Shown here: positions 7,866 through 16,995 of the stretch, piece after piece | How the letters are laid out: every line of letters begins with the position of its first letter | Numbering within the stretch: the first letter of the stretch is position 1 | Origin: JAIVJN01 sp036732565 | GTDB lineage: Bacteria; Acidobacteriota; Vicinamibacteria; Vicinamibacterales; UBA2999 | Direction: 5' to 3' | DNA length: 38,484 nucleotides | NCBI GenBank assembly: GCA_036732565.1 | Contig: DAINCF010000007.1 | Coordinates: 1 to 38,484, forward strand | Translations under genes and position numbers: made by a program | Notes under the pieces: model-generated | The model's input: the letters and a program-made list of their open reading frames with translations, nothing else | What the model was told of the DNA's origin: nothing | Database searches by the model: none

Positions 7866-7981
7866 GACTCGTCCCATCGTGATTGACAACGCCGTCACCA
7901 CGGCGCATGATCTGCGCACCCTTCTGTCCTTGCTTTCCATCTGATTTCGTCATGATCGTCAATCTGAGGAGAGGAAGGCCT

Positions 7982-10792
7982 ATGGCGACCAGTCGCCCTG
8001 TCAACGCTCCATCCGCAATCGCGATCTGTCTGGCCCTGTGTGGACTGTTGACCGCGTCCGCGTGGGCGCAGAGCGGCAGCGGCATCACCGGCGTCGTGCG
8101 CGATGCATCCGGCGCCGTGCTGCCGGGAGTGACCGTCGAAGCGTCGAGCTCGTCGCTCATCGAAGGCTCGCGCACCGCCATCACCGACGGCAACGGTCAG
8201 TATCAGATCGTCGACCTCCGCCCCGGCGACTATTCGGTGACGTTCACGCTGCCGGGATTCCGGGGCGTCAAGCGCGACGGCATCAGACTGTCGGCCTCGT
8301 TCGTCGCGACGGTCAACGGCGAGCTCTCGGTCGGGCAGATCGAGGAGTCGATCACGGTGACGGGCGAGGCGCCGCTGGTCGACGTCAGGAGCTCGGTATC
8401 GCAGGCGGTGATGAGCCGCGAAACGCTGGATGTGATTCCGACGGGTAAGGACCCGTTCGCGGTCGGCCAGTTGATCGCCGGCGTCACGACCAACACGCCA
8501 GACGTCGGCGGCACGCAGATCATGCAGCAGCCGACGCTGCAGGTGCATGGCTCGTCGAACAACGACAACGTCTTCATGGTCGACAGCGTGCAGATCCAGC
8601 ACATCGGCTTCGGTGGCAATCAGACCGGCTTCTACTTCAACGACGGCCTGATGGACGAGATCAGCTACCAGACCAGCTCCTTGCCGGCGGAGGCGCCGGT
8701 CGGCGGCGTGCAGATCAACATGATCCCGCGCGACGGCGGCAATCAGTTTCACGGATCGGTGTTCGCCACCGGCGCCAACGGCGGCATGCAGAGCGACAAT
8801 CTGGACGACGAGCTCGTGGCGCTGGGGTTCCGTGCGCAGAACCGGGTCGACTCGGTGTACGACCTCAACGCCACGCTGGGCGGGCCGGTGATGCGCGATC
8901 GACTGTGGTTCTTCACCACTTTCCGCCGCTGGGCCGCGAACAACTTCTTTGGCAACACGTTCACGTCCACGGGTGAACAGGCGCTCGACGATCAGCGCCT
9001 GACGGATGCGACGCTGCGGCTGACGTGGCAGGCGACGCCGCGCAACAAGATTTCGCTGCACTACGACCGCAACTTCAAGTGGCGGGGACACCGGCCGAAC
9101 AACTGGATCACCGCCAGCATCAACGAGCCGATTTCGTCGGTCGTGCAGCGCAGCTACATGAACTACATCGGTGAAGTGAAATGGAGCTCGCCGATCACCA
9201 ATCGTTTGCTGGCGGAGGCGGCGGTGTTCACGCTGCCCGTCCACTACAACCTGGCGTTCCAGCCGGATGTGGCGCCCGATGCGATTGCCACCTTCGATCA
9301 GACCCGATCGATTATCACGGGCGTCGCGCCGCGGCAGGACTTCAACAACGCCCGGATGTTCACCTACGCCGGCAACGTCTCGTACGTCACCGGCACGCAC
9401 AACCTCAAGGCGGGCATTCAAGTCCGCAGTGGCTGGTCGCAGGAGCTCTTCAGCTCGCGCGGCGACATCGTGCAGATTCTCAGCAACGGCGCGCCCAACT
9501 CCGTGCGGCTGGTCAACACCCCGAGCGGGCACAAAGAGTCCGGCGTCAACACCGGCATTTACGTACAGGATTCGTGGCGGCTCGGCCGCGTCACCATCAA
9601 CCCTGGCGTCCGCTTCGAGCGGTTCGTGATGTCGATTCCGGAACAGAGCGCCGAGGCGGGCACGTGGATTGGTGCGCGCGCGTTCCCGGCACAGGACGAC
9701 ATCATCAACTGGAACACGGTCTCCCCACGATTCGGTATCTCGTGGGACGTCTTCGGTGATGGGCGGACCGCGATCAAGGGTGGTGTGAGCCGATACGATC
9801 GACAGGAAGGCGTCACCCTGGTCCAGCCGCTCAACGGCCGGAACATCGCGTTTCAAGTGTGCCCGTGGGCAGACGGCAACGGCGATCTCCGCGCCCAGAA
9901 CGGTGAGATCGGCTTTGCCTCGTGCACCGGATCCTTGCAGCCGGCGCTCGGCAACGTCGACCCCGATCTCAAACGACCGAACCAATGGGAATACACCGTG
10001 ATGGTGCAGCGGCAGATCGGCGCCCGCACCTCGGTCAGCGTCGGCTACTATGGCCGCCGTTTCACCGATCTCTACACCACCGTCAACGACGCGGTACCCG
10101 CGTCCGCCTACACACCGGTGACGATCACGAATCCGCTCACGAACCAACAGATGACGGTCTACAACCAGGATCCGGCCACGCGTGGGCAGGTGCGGAACGT
10201 CCTCAAGACGGTGCCGGAATTCGAGCACGTCTACAACGGCGTCGAGTTCCAGGTGAACACGCGGATGGCGAAGGCGACGCTCTTTGCCGGCCTGACGATC
10301 GGCCGCGACTACGGCGATTCGGAGAACAGCGGCGACGTCAACCTGCGCGACGTGAACAACCCGAACGTCCTCATCAACAACCGCGGCGCCATCGGATTCG
10401 ACTCGCCCTATCAGATCCGTGGCGGCTTCAGCTACGCCTTGCCTGCCGACGTCCAGATCTCCGGGTCGATCCGCGAGTCGTCTGGTCTTCCCCAGCAGCG
10501 GATCTTCGTAGTGACAACGGCGGTGGTGCCGGGATTGACGCAAGTCACCCAGAACGTCCAGGTCGCGGAGCGCGGTGAGTTCCGCTATCCGTGGGTCAAC
10601 TTGGTCGATCTTCGAGTGACGAAGGTCTTCCGCTTCGGCAACACGAAGGTCGAGCCGACAGTGGATCTCTACAACGTCTTCAACAACAATGCGGTCACCA
10701 ACGCGGTGACGACCATCGGCACCTCGCTCGGCCGCCCGTCCGCCATCGTGATGGGCCGGTTGTTGCGCCTTGGTGGGCGGATTACGTTTTGA
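7982..10792 (+). CDS. TonB-dependent receptor, Oar-like, with carboxypeptidase-regulatory-like N-terminal domain
   Basis: A large outer-membrane transporter of 936 residues. The signal peptide covers about 1-30 (cleavage near AWAQ). A beta-sandwich of the carboxypeptidase-regulatory-like type follows (SGITGVVRDASGAVLPGVTV, GQYQIVDLRPGDYSV), then a plug domain (about 105-235, ITVTGEAPLVDV, SSNNDNVFMVDSV) and a long barrel ending in GRITF. This Oar-like architecture is abundant in Acidobacteriota. The start is ATG at 7982, preceded by a strong GAGGAGAGGAAGG; the frame is open further upstream but without such a site. It heads the plus-strand run of secreted hydrolases and a dehydrogenase, suggesting import of a product they release. 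The substrate is unknown. Confidence 0.93.
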   Translation: MATSRPVNAPSAIAICLALCGLLTASAWAQSGSGITGVVRDASGAVLPGVTVEASSSSLIEGSRTAITDGNGQYQIVDLRPGDYSVTFTLPGFRGVKRDGIRLSASFVATVNGELSVGQIEESITVTGEAPLVDVRSSVSQAVMSRETLDVIPTGKDPFAVGQLIAGVTTNTPDVGGTQIMQQPTLQVHGSSNNDNVFMVDSVQIQHIGFGGNQTGFYFNDGLMDEISYQTSSLPAEAPVGGVQINMIPRDGGNQFHGSVFATGANGGMQSDNLDDELVALGFRAQNRVDSVYDLNATLGGPVMRDRLWFFTTFRRWAANNFFGNTFTSTGEQALDDQRLTDATLRLTWQATPRNKISLHYDRNFKWRGHRPNNWITASINEPISSVVQRSYMNYIGEVKWSSPITNRLLAEAAVFTLPVHYNLAFQPDVAPDAIATFDQTRSIITGVAPRQDFNNARMFTYAGNVSYVTGTHNLKAGIQVRSGWSQELFSSRGDIVQILSNGAPNSVRLVNTPSGHKESGVNTGIYVQDSWRLGRVTINPGVRFERFVMSIPEQSAEAGTWIGARAFPAQDDIINWNTVSPRFGISWDVFGDGRTAIKGGVSRYDRQEGVTLVQPLNGRNIAFQVCPWADGNGDLRAQNGEIGFASCTGSLQPALGNVDPDLKRPNQWEYTVMVQRQIGARTSVSVGYYGRRFTDLYTTVNDAVPASAYTPVTITNPLTNQQMTVYNQDPATRGQVRNVLKTVPEFEHVYNGVEFQVNTRMAKATLFAGLTIGRDYGDSENSGDVNLRDVNNPNVLINNRGAIGFDSPYQIRGGFSYALPADVQISGSIRESSGLPQQRIFVVTTAVVPGLTQVTQNVQVAERGEFRYPWVNLVDLRVTKVFRFGNTKVEPTVDLYNVFNNNAVTNAVTTIGTSLGRPSAIVMGRLLRLGGRITF

Positions 10793-10796
10793 AGGC

Positions 10797-10924
10797 AACA
10801 CAGATGGCACAGATGGCACAGATATGAGCCCGGCGGTCGGCCGCTCCGCGCCGCCGGCCACTCGTTCTTGCCGCGCAATCCGCCTGCACGTTGGCCCATC
10901 TGTGTCATCTGTGCCATCTGTGTT
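10797..10924. repeat. Nonamer array forming a long inverted repeat (CACAGATGG units)
   Basis: The left arm 10797-10823 repeats CACAGATGG with a 9-bp period. The right arm 10898-10924 carries the complementary CATCTGTGY nonamers. The 27-base arms match at 26 of 27 positions across a 74-base loop. It fills the gap between the receptor stop and the amidohydrolase start and could form a cruciform or an RNA stem. There are no inverted repeats with target duplication to suggest an insertion sequence. Confidence 0.9.
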
Positions 10925-10952
10925 GAAGTAGTTTGATTAGCGGAAGCAGCGT

Positions 10953-12194
10953 ATGAGGATGTCTATGCGTCGTTCCATCGTCATCGGCTTTGCCGTCGCA
11001 GTTGGCCTCGCCTTCGGTGCCAATCTCGTGGCGCAGCAGCAAATCATCACGATTCGCGCGGCGCGGGTCATCGACGGCAAGGGTCAGCTGTTGCGGAACG
11101 CCGTCGTCGAGGTCGTCGGGTCCAAGATCACCAAGGTCGAACCGCGCGAAGGGCCTGTCACGTTCGACCTTGGACCGGCGACGTTGATGCCAGGCCTCAT
11201 CGACGTGCATGTCCACATCGGCTATCACTTCGGGAAGGACGGACGCGCGCAGAACGAGGGGGAGACCGAGGCCGAGCGCGCGTTGTATGCAGCCGAGAAC
11301 GCCTGGACGACGCTGGTCAACGGCTTCACGACGGTGCAGAGCGTTGGCGCCGCGTCAGACAAGGACTTGCGGGACGCGATCAGCCGCGGCGTGTTGCCTG
11401 GCCCGCGCATCCTGACGTCTCTGGGCTCGATGAACGAGCGCACCGGCACGCCGGACCAGATTCGGGAGTACATCAAGAAGCAGAAGCAGGCGGGCGCCGA
11501 TCTCATCAAGATTTTCGCGTCGAAGAGCATTCGCGAGGGCGGGGCGAAGACGATGACCGATGCCCAGCTCGAGGCGGCGTGCGGCGAGGCGAAGACGCAG
11601 GGACTGCGGACGCTCGTGCACGCCCACGCGCCGGACGCCATCCTGTCCGCGGTGACGGCCGGCTGCACGCAGGTGGAACATGGCGCGTTCGTCAGCGACG
11701 AAGGGTTGAAGGCGATGGCGGAGCGCGGCGTCTACTTCGATCCGAACATCGGTCTCGTGCTGCAGAACTACATCGAGAACAAGGCCCGGTTCATGGGCAT
11801 CGGCAACTACAACGAGGACGGCTTCGCGTTCATGGAGAAGGCGGTGCCGACCAACTTCCCGATGTTCAAGCGCGCGCTCGCCGCAAAGGTGAAGATGCCG
11901 ATGGGCACCGACGCCGTCGCCGGCGCGCACGGGCAGAATGCGCGCGAGCTCATGGTCCGGGTCAAAGATGGTGGTCAGAGTCCGATGGACGCCATCACCA
12001 GCGCGACGTCGCTGGCGGCGGAATCCATGGGCCTGCAGAACGAGATCGGATCCTTGACGCCGGGCCTCCAGGCCGACATCATCGCCGTCGACGGCGATCC
12101 CCTGCAGACTATGACGACCCTTCGATACGTCACGTTCGTGATGAAGGGCGGCAAGGTCTATAAAGGCGGGGGCATCGTCACGAGCTCTCGGTAG
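10953..12194 (+). CDS. Secreted metal-dependent amidohydrolase (imidazolonepropionase/Xaa-Pro dipeptidase-like)
   Basis: An amidohydrolase-superfamily enzyme of 413 residues with signal peptide (about 1-27, ANLVAQ). Metal ligands expected of the TIM-barrel core are visible: His86 and His88 (DVHVHIG), Lys186 (LIKIFAS, the usual carbamylated lysine), His223 and/or His225 (VHAHA), His243 (VEHG) and Asp320 (GTDAVAG). Such exported enzymes hydrolyse dipeptides, cyclic imides or similar amides; the substrate is not deducible. The start ATG at 10953 lies 7 bases after GGAAG; ATGs at 10959 and 10965 would also retain the signal peptide. Its TAG stop is the first codon of the palindrome at 12192. Confidence 0.88.
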   Translation: MRMSMRRSIVIGFAVAVGLAFGANLVAQQQIITIRAARVIDGKGQLLRNAVVEVVGSKITKVEPREGPVTFDLGPATLMPGLIDVHVHIGYHFGKDGRAQNEGETEAERALYAAENAWTTLVNGFTTVQSVGAASDKDLRDAISRGVLPGPRILTSLGSMNERTGTPDQIREYIKKQKQAGADLIKIFASKSIREGGAKTMTDAQLEAACGEAKTQGLRTLVHAHAPDAILSAVTAGCTQVEHGAFVSDEGLKAMAERGVYFDPNIGLVLQNYIENKARFMGIGNYNEDGFAFMEKAVPTNFPMFKRALAAKVKMPMGTDAVAGAHGQNARELMVRVKDGGQSPMDAITSATSLAAESMGLQNEIGSLTPGLQADIIAVDGDPLQTMTTLRYVTFVMKGGKVYKGGGIVTSSR

Positions 12195-12240
12195 GGCCGG
12201 TTTGCACCGGTCCGCCGAGCCACCGCGAAGGCGGAACCGC
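12192..12240. repeat. Palindromic element supplying the amidohydrolase stop codon
   Basis: TAGGGCCGGT-TTGC-ACCGGTCC followed by a second GC-rich stem (CCGCCGAG, AAGGCGGAACCGCCCC). The leading TAG (12192-12194) is the stop codon of the amidohydrolase gene. Similar TAG-led palindromes occur at 15460, 18709, 22096, 32361 and 33778. Confidence 0.7.
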
Positions 12241-12258
12241 CCCCGACATGGACCAATC

Positions 12259-14202
12259 ATGAGACGACACGCGTTCGTCGGTTTGCTGCTCGCGACTCTC
12301 CTGGCGTCGGTCGAGGCGCAGTCGCCGCAGGAATGGCCCACCTACGGCGCCGATCAGGGCGGGACGAAGTATTCGGCGCTCGCCGACATCGACCGCACCA
12401 ACGTGGGCCGGCTCCAGGTGGCGTGGGAGTGGAAGCCCGGTGAGGAGCCGAACGAGGCGCTCGGCACGCGGCCTGGCAATTTTCAAAACACGCCGTTGAT
12501 GATCGACAACGTGCTGTATGTCAGCACGCCCTACAACCGGGTGGTGGCGCTCGACGCGGAGACCGGCGCGCAGAAGTGGATGTTCGATCCGAAGGCGTAC
12601 GAAGACGGCCAGCCGCCCAACGGCACCGGGTTCGTGCATCGCGGCGTCGCGGCGTGGCGCGATAAAGGCAAGCTGCGCATCTTCATGAACTCGCGCTATC
12701 GCCTGATCTGCCTCGATGCCGAGACCGGACTGCCGGTCGAATCGTTTGGCGATCGCGGCGTCGTGGATACGAGCCGCGGTCTGGTGTGGGAAATCAACAA
12801 GAAGCACTACACGCAGACGTCGCCGCCGGTGATCTATCGCGATCTCGTGATTCTCGGCAACGGGGTTGGCGATCGTCTGGTCTACAAGAACGATCCGCCG
12901 GGCGACATTCGTGCCTTCGACGCGCGGACGGGGAAGCAGGTGTGGAGCTTCCACACGATCCCGCAAGCCGGCGAGGAGGGACACGACACGTGGAAGGGCG
13001 GCGCCACCAGTTTCACCGGCCATACCAACGCCTGGGCGCCGATGACGCTCGACGAGCGGCGCGGTCTGCTCTACGTGCCGGTGGGCACGCCGAGCAACGA
13101 CTTCTACGGCGGCGGCCGGATCGGCGCCGGACTGTTCGGCGAATCCATCGTGTGTCTCGACGCCGCCACGGGCAAGCGCAAGTGGCACTTCCAGATTACG
13201 CATCACGGCATCTGGGACTACGACCCGCCGTCGCCGCCGAACCTGGTGACGATTGCGCCGGAGGGCAAGCGCATCGATACCGTCGTGCAGTTGACGAAAC
13301 AAGGCTTCGCATTCGTGTTCGATCGGGTCACTGGCAAGCCGGTGTGGCCGATCGAGGAGCGGCCGGTGGCTCCGAGCGACGTGCCCGGTGAGGAAGCCTG
13401 GCCGACGCAGCCGTTTCCGACCAAGCCGCCGGCGTTCACCGAACAAGGGGTCACGCTCGACGATGCGCTCGACTTGACGCCGGAGCTGAAGGCCGCCGCG
13501 CAGGCGGCGATGAAGAAGTATCGACTCGGCCCGCTCTACACGCCGCCGTCGTTGGAGGGGACCCTGATGCGGCCCGGCGTCATCGGCGGCTCCAACTGGG
13601 GCGGCGCCGCGTTCGATCCCGACACCGGCCTGCTCTACATCAAGACCACGAACCAGGCCAGCCTGGCGCGCATCGTCCGCTTCGACAAGTCGCCGACCAA
13701 CCCGCGCGCCTCGGAAGTGGACGCTGAGCTCGTCGGGGATCTGTCCGGCGGCGTTGACTTCGTGCCGCCCGGTGTGGGGCAGGGGGACACACCGCAGACG
13801 CTCCCGTTGTTGAAGCCGCCGTACGGACATCTGGTGGCGCTGGACCTCAACAAAGGCGCCATCGCGTGGCGCAGCGCGTTTGGCGACAACCCCGCGATGC
13901 GCACGCATCCCGCGCTGGCCGGTGTGTCCCTGCCCGATCAACTGGGCGTCGCCGCCGCGCCGGGTGTGATCGTCACGCGTGGTGGACTGGTCTTCGCCGG
14001 CGGTGGGGATCTGGCGCTGCACGCGGTCGACAAAGTCACCGGCAAGGAGCTCTGGCGTGCCCCGTTGACGCGTCGCGTGACGGGAACGCCAATGACCTAC
14101 CGCACGCGATCGGGGCGACAGTTCGTGGTGGCCGCGACGAGCGCGGGCGCCGACGCGGCGCTGGTCGCGTTCGCGCTGCCGTCGACGACGACGCAGCAGT
14201 AG
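12259..14202 (+). CDS. PQQ-dependent dehydrogenase, glucose dehydrogenase-like, secreted
   Basis: A quinoprotein beta-propeller of 647 residues. The signal peptide is about 1-22 (SVEAQ). Propeller signatures recur (VVALDAETGAQKW, ICLDAETGLPV, RAFDARTGKQVWSF, VCLDAATGKRKWHF, HLVALDLNKGAIAW, HAVDKVTGKELW). THHGIWDYDPP corresponds to the catalytic Asp/calcium region of membrane glucose dehydrogenase-type enzymes. There is no CxxCH motif, so it has no cytochrome c domain, and no N-terminal membrane helices beyond the signal. It probably oxidises an alcohol or sugar in the periplasm and passes electrons to quinone or cytochrome; no PQQ biosynthesis gene is in this window. ATG 12259 is chosen because it starts the signal peptide; 19 further codons are open upstream. 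Confidence 0.9.
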   Translation: MRRHAFVGLLLATLLASVEAQSPQEWPTYGADQGGTKYSALADIDRTNVGRLQVAWEWKPGEEPNEALGTRPGNFQNTPLMIDNVLYVSTPYNRVVALDAETGAQKWMFDPKAYEDGQPPNGTGFVHRGVAAWRDKGKLRIFMNSRYRLICLDAETGLPVESFGDRGVVDTSRGLVWEINKKHYTQTSPPVIYRDLVILGNGVGDRLVYKNDPPGDIRAFDARTGKQVWSFHTIPQAGEEGHDTWKGGATSFTGHTNAWAPMTLDERRGLLYVPVGTPSNDFYGGGRIGAGLFGESIVCLDAATGKRKWHFQITHHGIWDYDPPSPPNLVTIAPEGKRIDTVVQLTKQGFAFVFDRVTGKPVWPIEERPVAPSDVPGEEAWPTQPFPTKPPAFTEQGVTLDDALDLTPELKAAAQAAMKKYRLGPLYTPPSLEGTLMRPGVIGGSNWGGAAFDPDTGLLYIKTTNQASLARIVRFDKSPTNPRASEVDAELVGDLSGGVDFVPPGVGQGDTPQTLPLLKPPYGHLVALDLNKGAIAWRSAFGDNPAMRTHPALAGVSLPDQLGVAAAPGVIVTRGGLVFAGGGDLALHAVDKVTGKELWRAPLTRRVTGTPMTYRTRSGRQFVVAATSAGADAALVAFALPSTTTQQ

Positions 14203-14232
14203 ATCAACCGGCACGGATTTCTCGACTTCGCA

Positions 14233-14313
14233 CTTTCTGGAAGGGGACAGCCCCCTTCCAGGTTTTTGCAACCTGGCACTTTTTGCGAAGGGGGCTGGCC
14301 CCCTTGGTGAGCT
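14233..14313. repeat. Compound hairpin element between PQQ dehydrogenase and peptidase genes
   Basis: Three stems are nested in sequence: CTGGAAGGGG against CCCCCTTCCAG, AGGTT against AACCT around TTTGC, and AAGGGGGC against GCCCCCTT around TG. The element ends just before the peptidase start at 14317, so its last stem would lie over the ribosome-binding region. It has the look of a dispersed repeat. Confidence 0.75.
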
Positions 14314-14316
14314 GCG

Positions 14317-15462
14317 ATGAAACACCCCAATCGAGCACTCTTCGTCGTTCTCGGATTGTTCACGATGGGCGCTGGCACGATCGTTGTCCGCGCCGATCAG
14401 GCGGCCCCAGCAGCGCAGCCTCAGACTCAAACGCCACGGCCCGAGGTCAAGATGGACCCCGAGCGCGCCAAGCGGCTGTACGTCAGCAACGATCCAGCCG
14501 ACCACTCGCTCGGACGCGACTTTCAACGGGACATCGAGGCGAAGAAGCGGGTCGACGCGCGCTTCGCCGAGGCGGCGAAGGGCGTGATGGACTTCCAGAA
14601 GGTCACCTACCGCAGCAGCGTGGGCGACCTCGACATCCCCGCCTATCTGTTCCAGCCGCTGAACAAGCGTGGGCCCAACGGCCACGCCGCGATGATCTGG
14701 GTGCACGGCGGCGTGCACGGCAACATGGACGTGCTCTACTTTCCGTTCATCAAGGAGGCCGTGGAACGCGGCTACGTCATCATCACGCCCGAGTATCGCG
14801 GCAGCACCGGCTTCGGCGAGGCGTTCCACAAGGCGATCGACTACGGCGGCTACGAAGTGGACGACACGATGAGCGCCCACGAGTACTTGAAGACCAAGGT
14901 GCCGCACGTGGATCCCGAACGCGTCGGCATGATGGGCTGGAGCCACGGCGGCTTCATCGCGCTCCACTCGGTGTTTCGCGAGAAACATCCGTTCGTGGCG
15001 GCCGCCGCGATCGTGCCGGTGACCAACCTCGTGTTCCGCCTCGGCTTCAAAGGTCCTGGCTACGCGCGGGACTTCTCGACCCAGGAGCGCGTGCGCGGAC
15101 TGCCGTTCGAGAAGCCGGACACCTACATCCAGCGCTCGCCGCTGTACGGCGTCGACAAACTTCAGGTGCCACTGCTCGTTCACGTCGCGACCAACGACAC
15201 CGACGTCAACTTCGTCGAGGATCAGCAGATCGTCGACGCGCTGCGATCGCGGAAAGCCGATCTGGCGGAGACCAAGGTGTACGTCGATCCGCCGCCGGGC
15301 GCCGCAAGCGGAGGCCATACGTTCAGCCGCCGCGTCGATCCCAAGACACTGCAACGGCAAGACTCCGCCGAACAGCGCGACTCGTGGAACCGCACGTGGA
15401 CGTTCTTCGAGTGGCATCTCAGGCCCTATCTCGACAAATCCAAACCGCAGACGTCCCAGTAG
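14317..15462 (+). CDS. Secreted S9-type alpha/beta-hydrolase (prolyl oligopeptidase family, catalytic domain only)
   Basis: An exported serine hydrolase of 381 residues with signal peptide about 1-27 (VVRADQ). The catalytic triad fits the S9 fold: Ser209 in GWSHGG, Asp294 or Asp296 in NDTDVNF and His334 in GGHTF. The oxyanion motif HGGVHGN and the EYRGSTGFG motif of dipeptidyl aminopeptidase-like enzymes are present. The beta-propeller that gates typical S9 enzymes is absent, so it may accept larger or different substrates, or be an esterase. The ATG at 14317 directly follows the repeat element at 14233-14313. Its stop TAG (15460-15462) is the first codon of the next palindrome. Probably co-transcribed with the PQQ dehydrogenase. 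Confidence 0.88.
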   Translation: MKHPNRALFVVLGLFTMGAGTIVVRADQAAPAAQPQTQTPRPEVKMDPERAKRLYVSNDPADHSLGRDFQRDIEAKKRVDARFAEAAKGVMDFQKVTYRSSVGDLDIPAYLFQPLNKRGPNGHAAMIWVHGGVHGNMDVLYFPFIKEAVERGYVIITPEYRGSTGFGEAFHKAIDYGGYEVDDTMSAHEYLKTKVPHVDPERVGMMGWSHGGFIALHSVFREKHPFVAAAAIVPVTNLVFRLGFKGPGYARDFSTQERVRGLPFEKPDTYIQRSPLYGVDKLQVPLLVHVATNDTDVNFVEDQQIVDALRSRKADLAETKVYVDPPPGAASGGHTFSRRVDPKTLQRQDSAEQRDSWNRTWTFFEWHLRPYLDKSKPQTSQ

Positions 15463-15484
15463 GGGCGGTCGCGAACCGCCCCTG
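15460..15484. repeat. TAG-led palindrome at the end of the peptidase gene
   Basis: GGGGCGGT and ACCGCCCC arms around a short CGCGA centre, preceded by TA so that TAG (15460-15462) is the peptidase stop codon. The far end reads CCTG rather than CCTA, so only one strand ends in TAG. Confidence 0.75.
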
Positions 15485-15537
15485 CGACGCCGCGTCGGCG
15501 TTACGGTGGCGTTACGGCCCGTCGCTACCATCGCGGG

Positions 15538-16515
15538 ATGCGACTTCTGCTCTCGACGTGGGCGCTGGCGAGCATCGTCCTCACTCTGAACGGGCCTTCG
15601 GGATTTGCCGTCGCGCATCGCGGGGCGTCAGCCTACGCGCCCGAGCACACGCTCGAGGCCTATCGTCTGGCGCTCGAGCAGGGCGCCGAGTACGTCGAGC
15701 AGGATCTGAGCCTGAGCAAGGACGGCGTGCTCATCTGCTCGCACGATCCATCGCTCGAACGCACCACCAACGTCGAAGAGATCTTCTCAACCCGATTCAC
15801 CGAAGTGACGATGGGTGGGAAGACGGTGAAGGCGTGGTTCATCGAGGATTTCACGGTTGCCGAGATCAAGCAGCTCGATGCCGGCTCGTGGTTCGATCCG
15901 AAGTTCAAGAGCGCCACGGTTCCGACCTTCCAGGAGGCGATCGATCTCGTCAAAGGGAAGGCCGGCATCTTCCCGGAGCTCAAAACGCCTGGTCGGGTGC
16001 ACGCGAAGGGATTGAGCCCCGAGCAGGCGGTGGCCGACGCGCTGAAGAAGAACGGTCTGGTCGGCGCCACGCTGAAAGGCCGCCCCGCGGTGCACCTGCA
16101 GGTGTTCGAAGAGGAGAGCCTGCGACGGCTCACGACGCTTCTGCCCGAGGTGCCACGCAGCTTCCTCATCGGATCGCCGGAAGTCGTGGCGCGATGGCTC
16201 ACGCCCGAGGGCTTGAAGGAAGTCAAAGCCTTCGCGACCGGCATTGCTCCGGCTTATCAGATTCTCGATCGCATGCCGGACCTCGTGGCGCGCGCACACG
16301 ACGCGGGGCTGACTGTCGTGCCGTACACCTTCCGGTTACGGCCCGCGAAGGTCGAGTATCCGGACGCTCCGCCCGAGATGCGCAAGTTGATTGAGGACTC
16401 GTGGCGCGGGCTGCCCGATAGCCGCGCGGCCCTCACGGCGCAAATGAAGAAGTTCGTCGAGGTCTACAAGGTCGACGGCTTGTTCACGGACAATCCGGAT
16501 CTATTCCCGCGCTGA
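15538..16515 (+). CDS. glpQ: Glycerophosphodiester phosphodiesterase
   Basis: Hydrolyses glycerophosphodiesters to glycerol 3-phosphate and an alcohol; 325 residues of the periplasmic GlpQ type. Signal sequence about 1-20. The family motif AHRGASAYAPEHTLEAY holds His27-Arg28 and Glu39, the ED of EQDLSLSKDG and the HDP of CSHDPSLERTTN supply metal and catalytic residues, and FPELKTPG gives the late acidic ligand. The C-terminus VDGLFTDNPDLF matches the family end. Start ATG 15538. It is 75 bases downstream of the peptidase gene, separated by a palindrome, on the same strand. A fluoride channel gene follows. Confidence 0.92.
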   Translation: MRLLLSTWALASIVLTLNGPSGFAVAHRGASAYAPEHTLEAYRLALEQGAEYVEQDLSLSKDGVLICSHDPSLERTTNVEEIFSTRFTEVTMGGKTVKAWFIEDFTVAEIKQLDAGSWFDPKFKSATVPTFQEAIDLVKGKAGIFPELKTPGRVHAKGLSPEQAVADALKKNGLVGATLKGRPAVHLQVFEEESLRRLTTLLPEVPRSFLIGSPEVVARWLTPEGLKEVKAFATGIAPAYQILDRMPDLVARAHDAGLTVVPYTFRLRPAKVEYPDAPPEMRKLIEDSWRGLPDSRAALTAQMKKFVEVYKVDGLFTDNPDLFPR

Positions 16516-16587
16516 CCGCCCATCGTCGTCGAGACCGTCAGCGCCCACGGCGTGGGTGCGGGAGGCACGAGCGATATAGTGGGCGGA

Positions 16588-16983
16588 ATGGTGGACGCAC
16601 TCGTACCATATCTCCTGGTCGGCGCCGGCGGCTTCGTGGGAGCGATGGCGCGGTTCGAGGTGGGACGCTGGACAGGTCTGCTGATTGAGACGCCCTTCCC
16701 GCTGGCGACGTTTCTGATCAATGTGAGCGGCTCGTTTCTTCTTGGCGTCCTCGGCACGCTTGTCGCCGCGCGACTCTCTGTTCCTTCGGAGACACTGCGT
16801 TTGGCGCTCGGCGTCGGCTTCCTCGGTGCGTTCACGACGTTCTCGACGTTCGAGTACGAGACGCACGCACTGCTCGAGGAAGGGTCGTGGCTGCTTGCCA
16901 TCGGGTATGTGGGCGCTAGCGTCTCGCTGGGGCTGTTCGCCGTACGCGCGGGTATCGTCGTTGCGAAGCCGTGGCTGGCCTGA
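16588..16983 (+). CDS. crcB: Fluoride ion channel CrcB/Fluc
   Basis: A dual-topology fluoride exporter of about 131 residues with four membrane helices (about 5-24, 36-58, 70-88, 99-124). Family motifs are clear: GGFVGAMARFEVGRW at the start, PLATFLINVSGSFLLGVL with the conserved Asn and Gly, and GFLGAFTTFSTFEYET, where FTTFSTF is the hallmark that lines the pore. The ATG at 16588 is preferred; an in-frame GTG at 16552 would add 12 unrelated residues. I looked for a fluoride riboswitch in the 72 bases upstream and do not see its conserved blocks. An AraC-type gene begins 12 bases downstream. Confidence 0.93.
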   Translation: MVDALVPYLLVGAGGFVGAMARFEVGRWTGLLIETPFPLATFLINVSGSFLLGVLGTLVAARLSVPSETLRLALGVGFLGAFTTFSTFEYETHALLEEGSWLLAIGYVGASVSLGLFAVRAGIVVAKPWLA

Positions 16984-16995
16984 CGCGTCACGACC

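Noticed and set aside
7895..10861. A 988-codon open frame on the minus strand
   Set aside because: Antisense to the TonB-dependent receptor, whose domain order and ribosome-binding site are convincing; the antisense product is Arg-rich with no domain.
12178..15618. A 1146-codon open frame on the minus strand
   Set aside because: It is antisense to three well-supported genes (PQQ dehydrogenase, S9 peptidase, end of amidohydrolase). Its translation is Arg/His/Asp-rich low-complexity text typical of antisense frames in GC-rich DNA.
16516..16587. Fluoride riboswitch before crcB
   Set aside because: The conserved fluoride-motif blocks are not seen in the 72 available bases on either strand.
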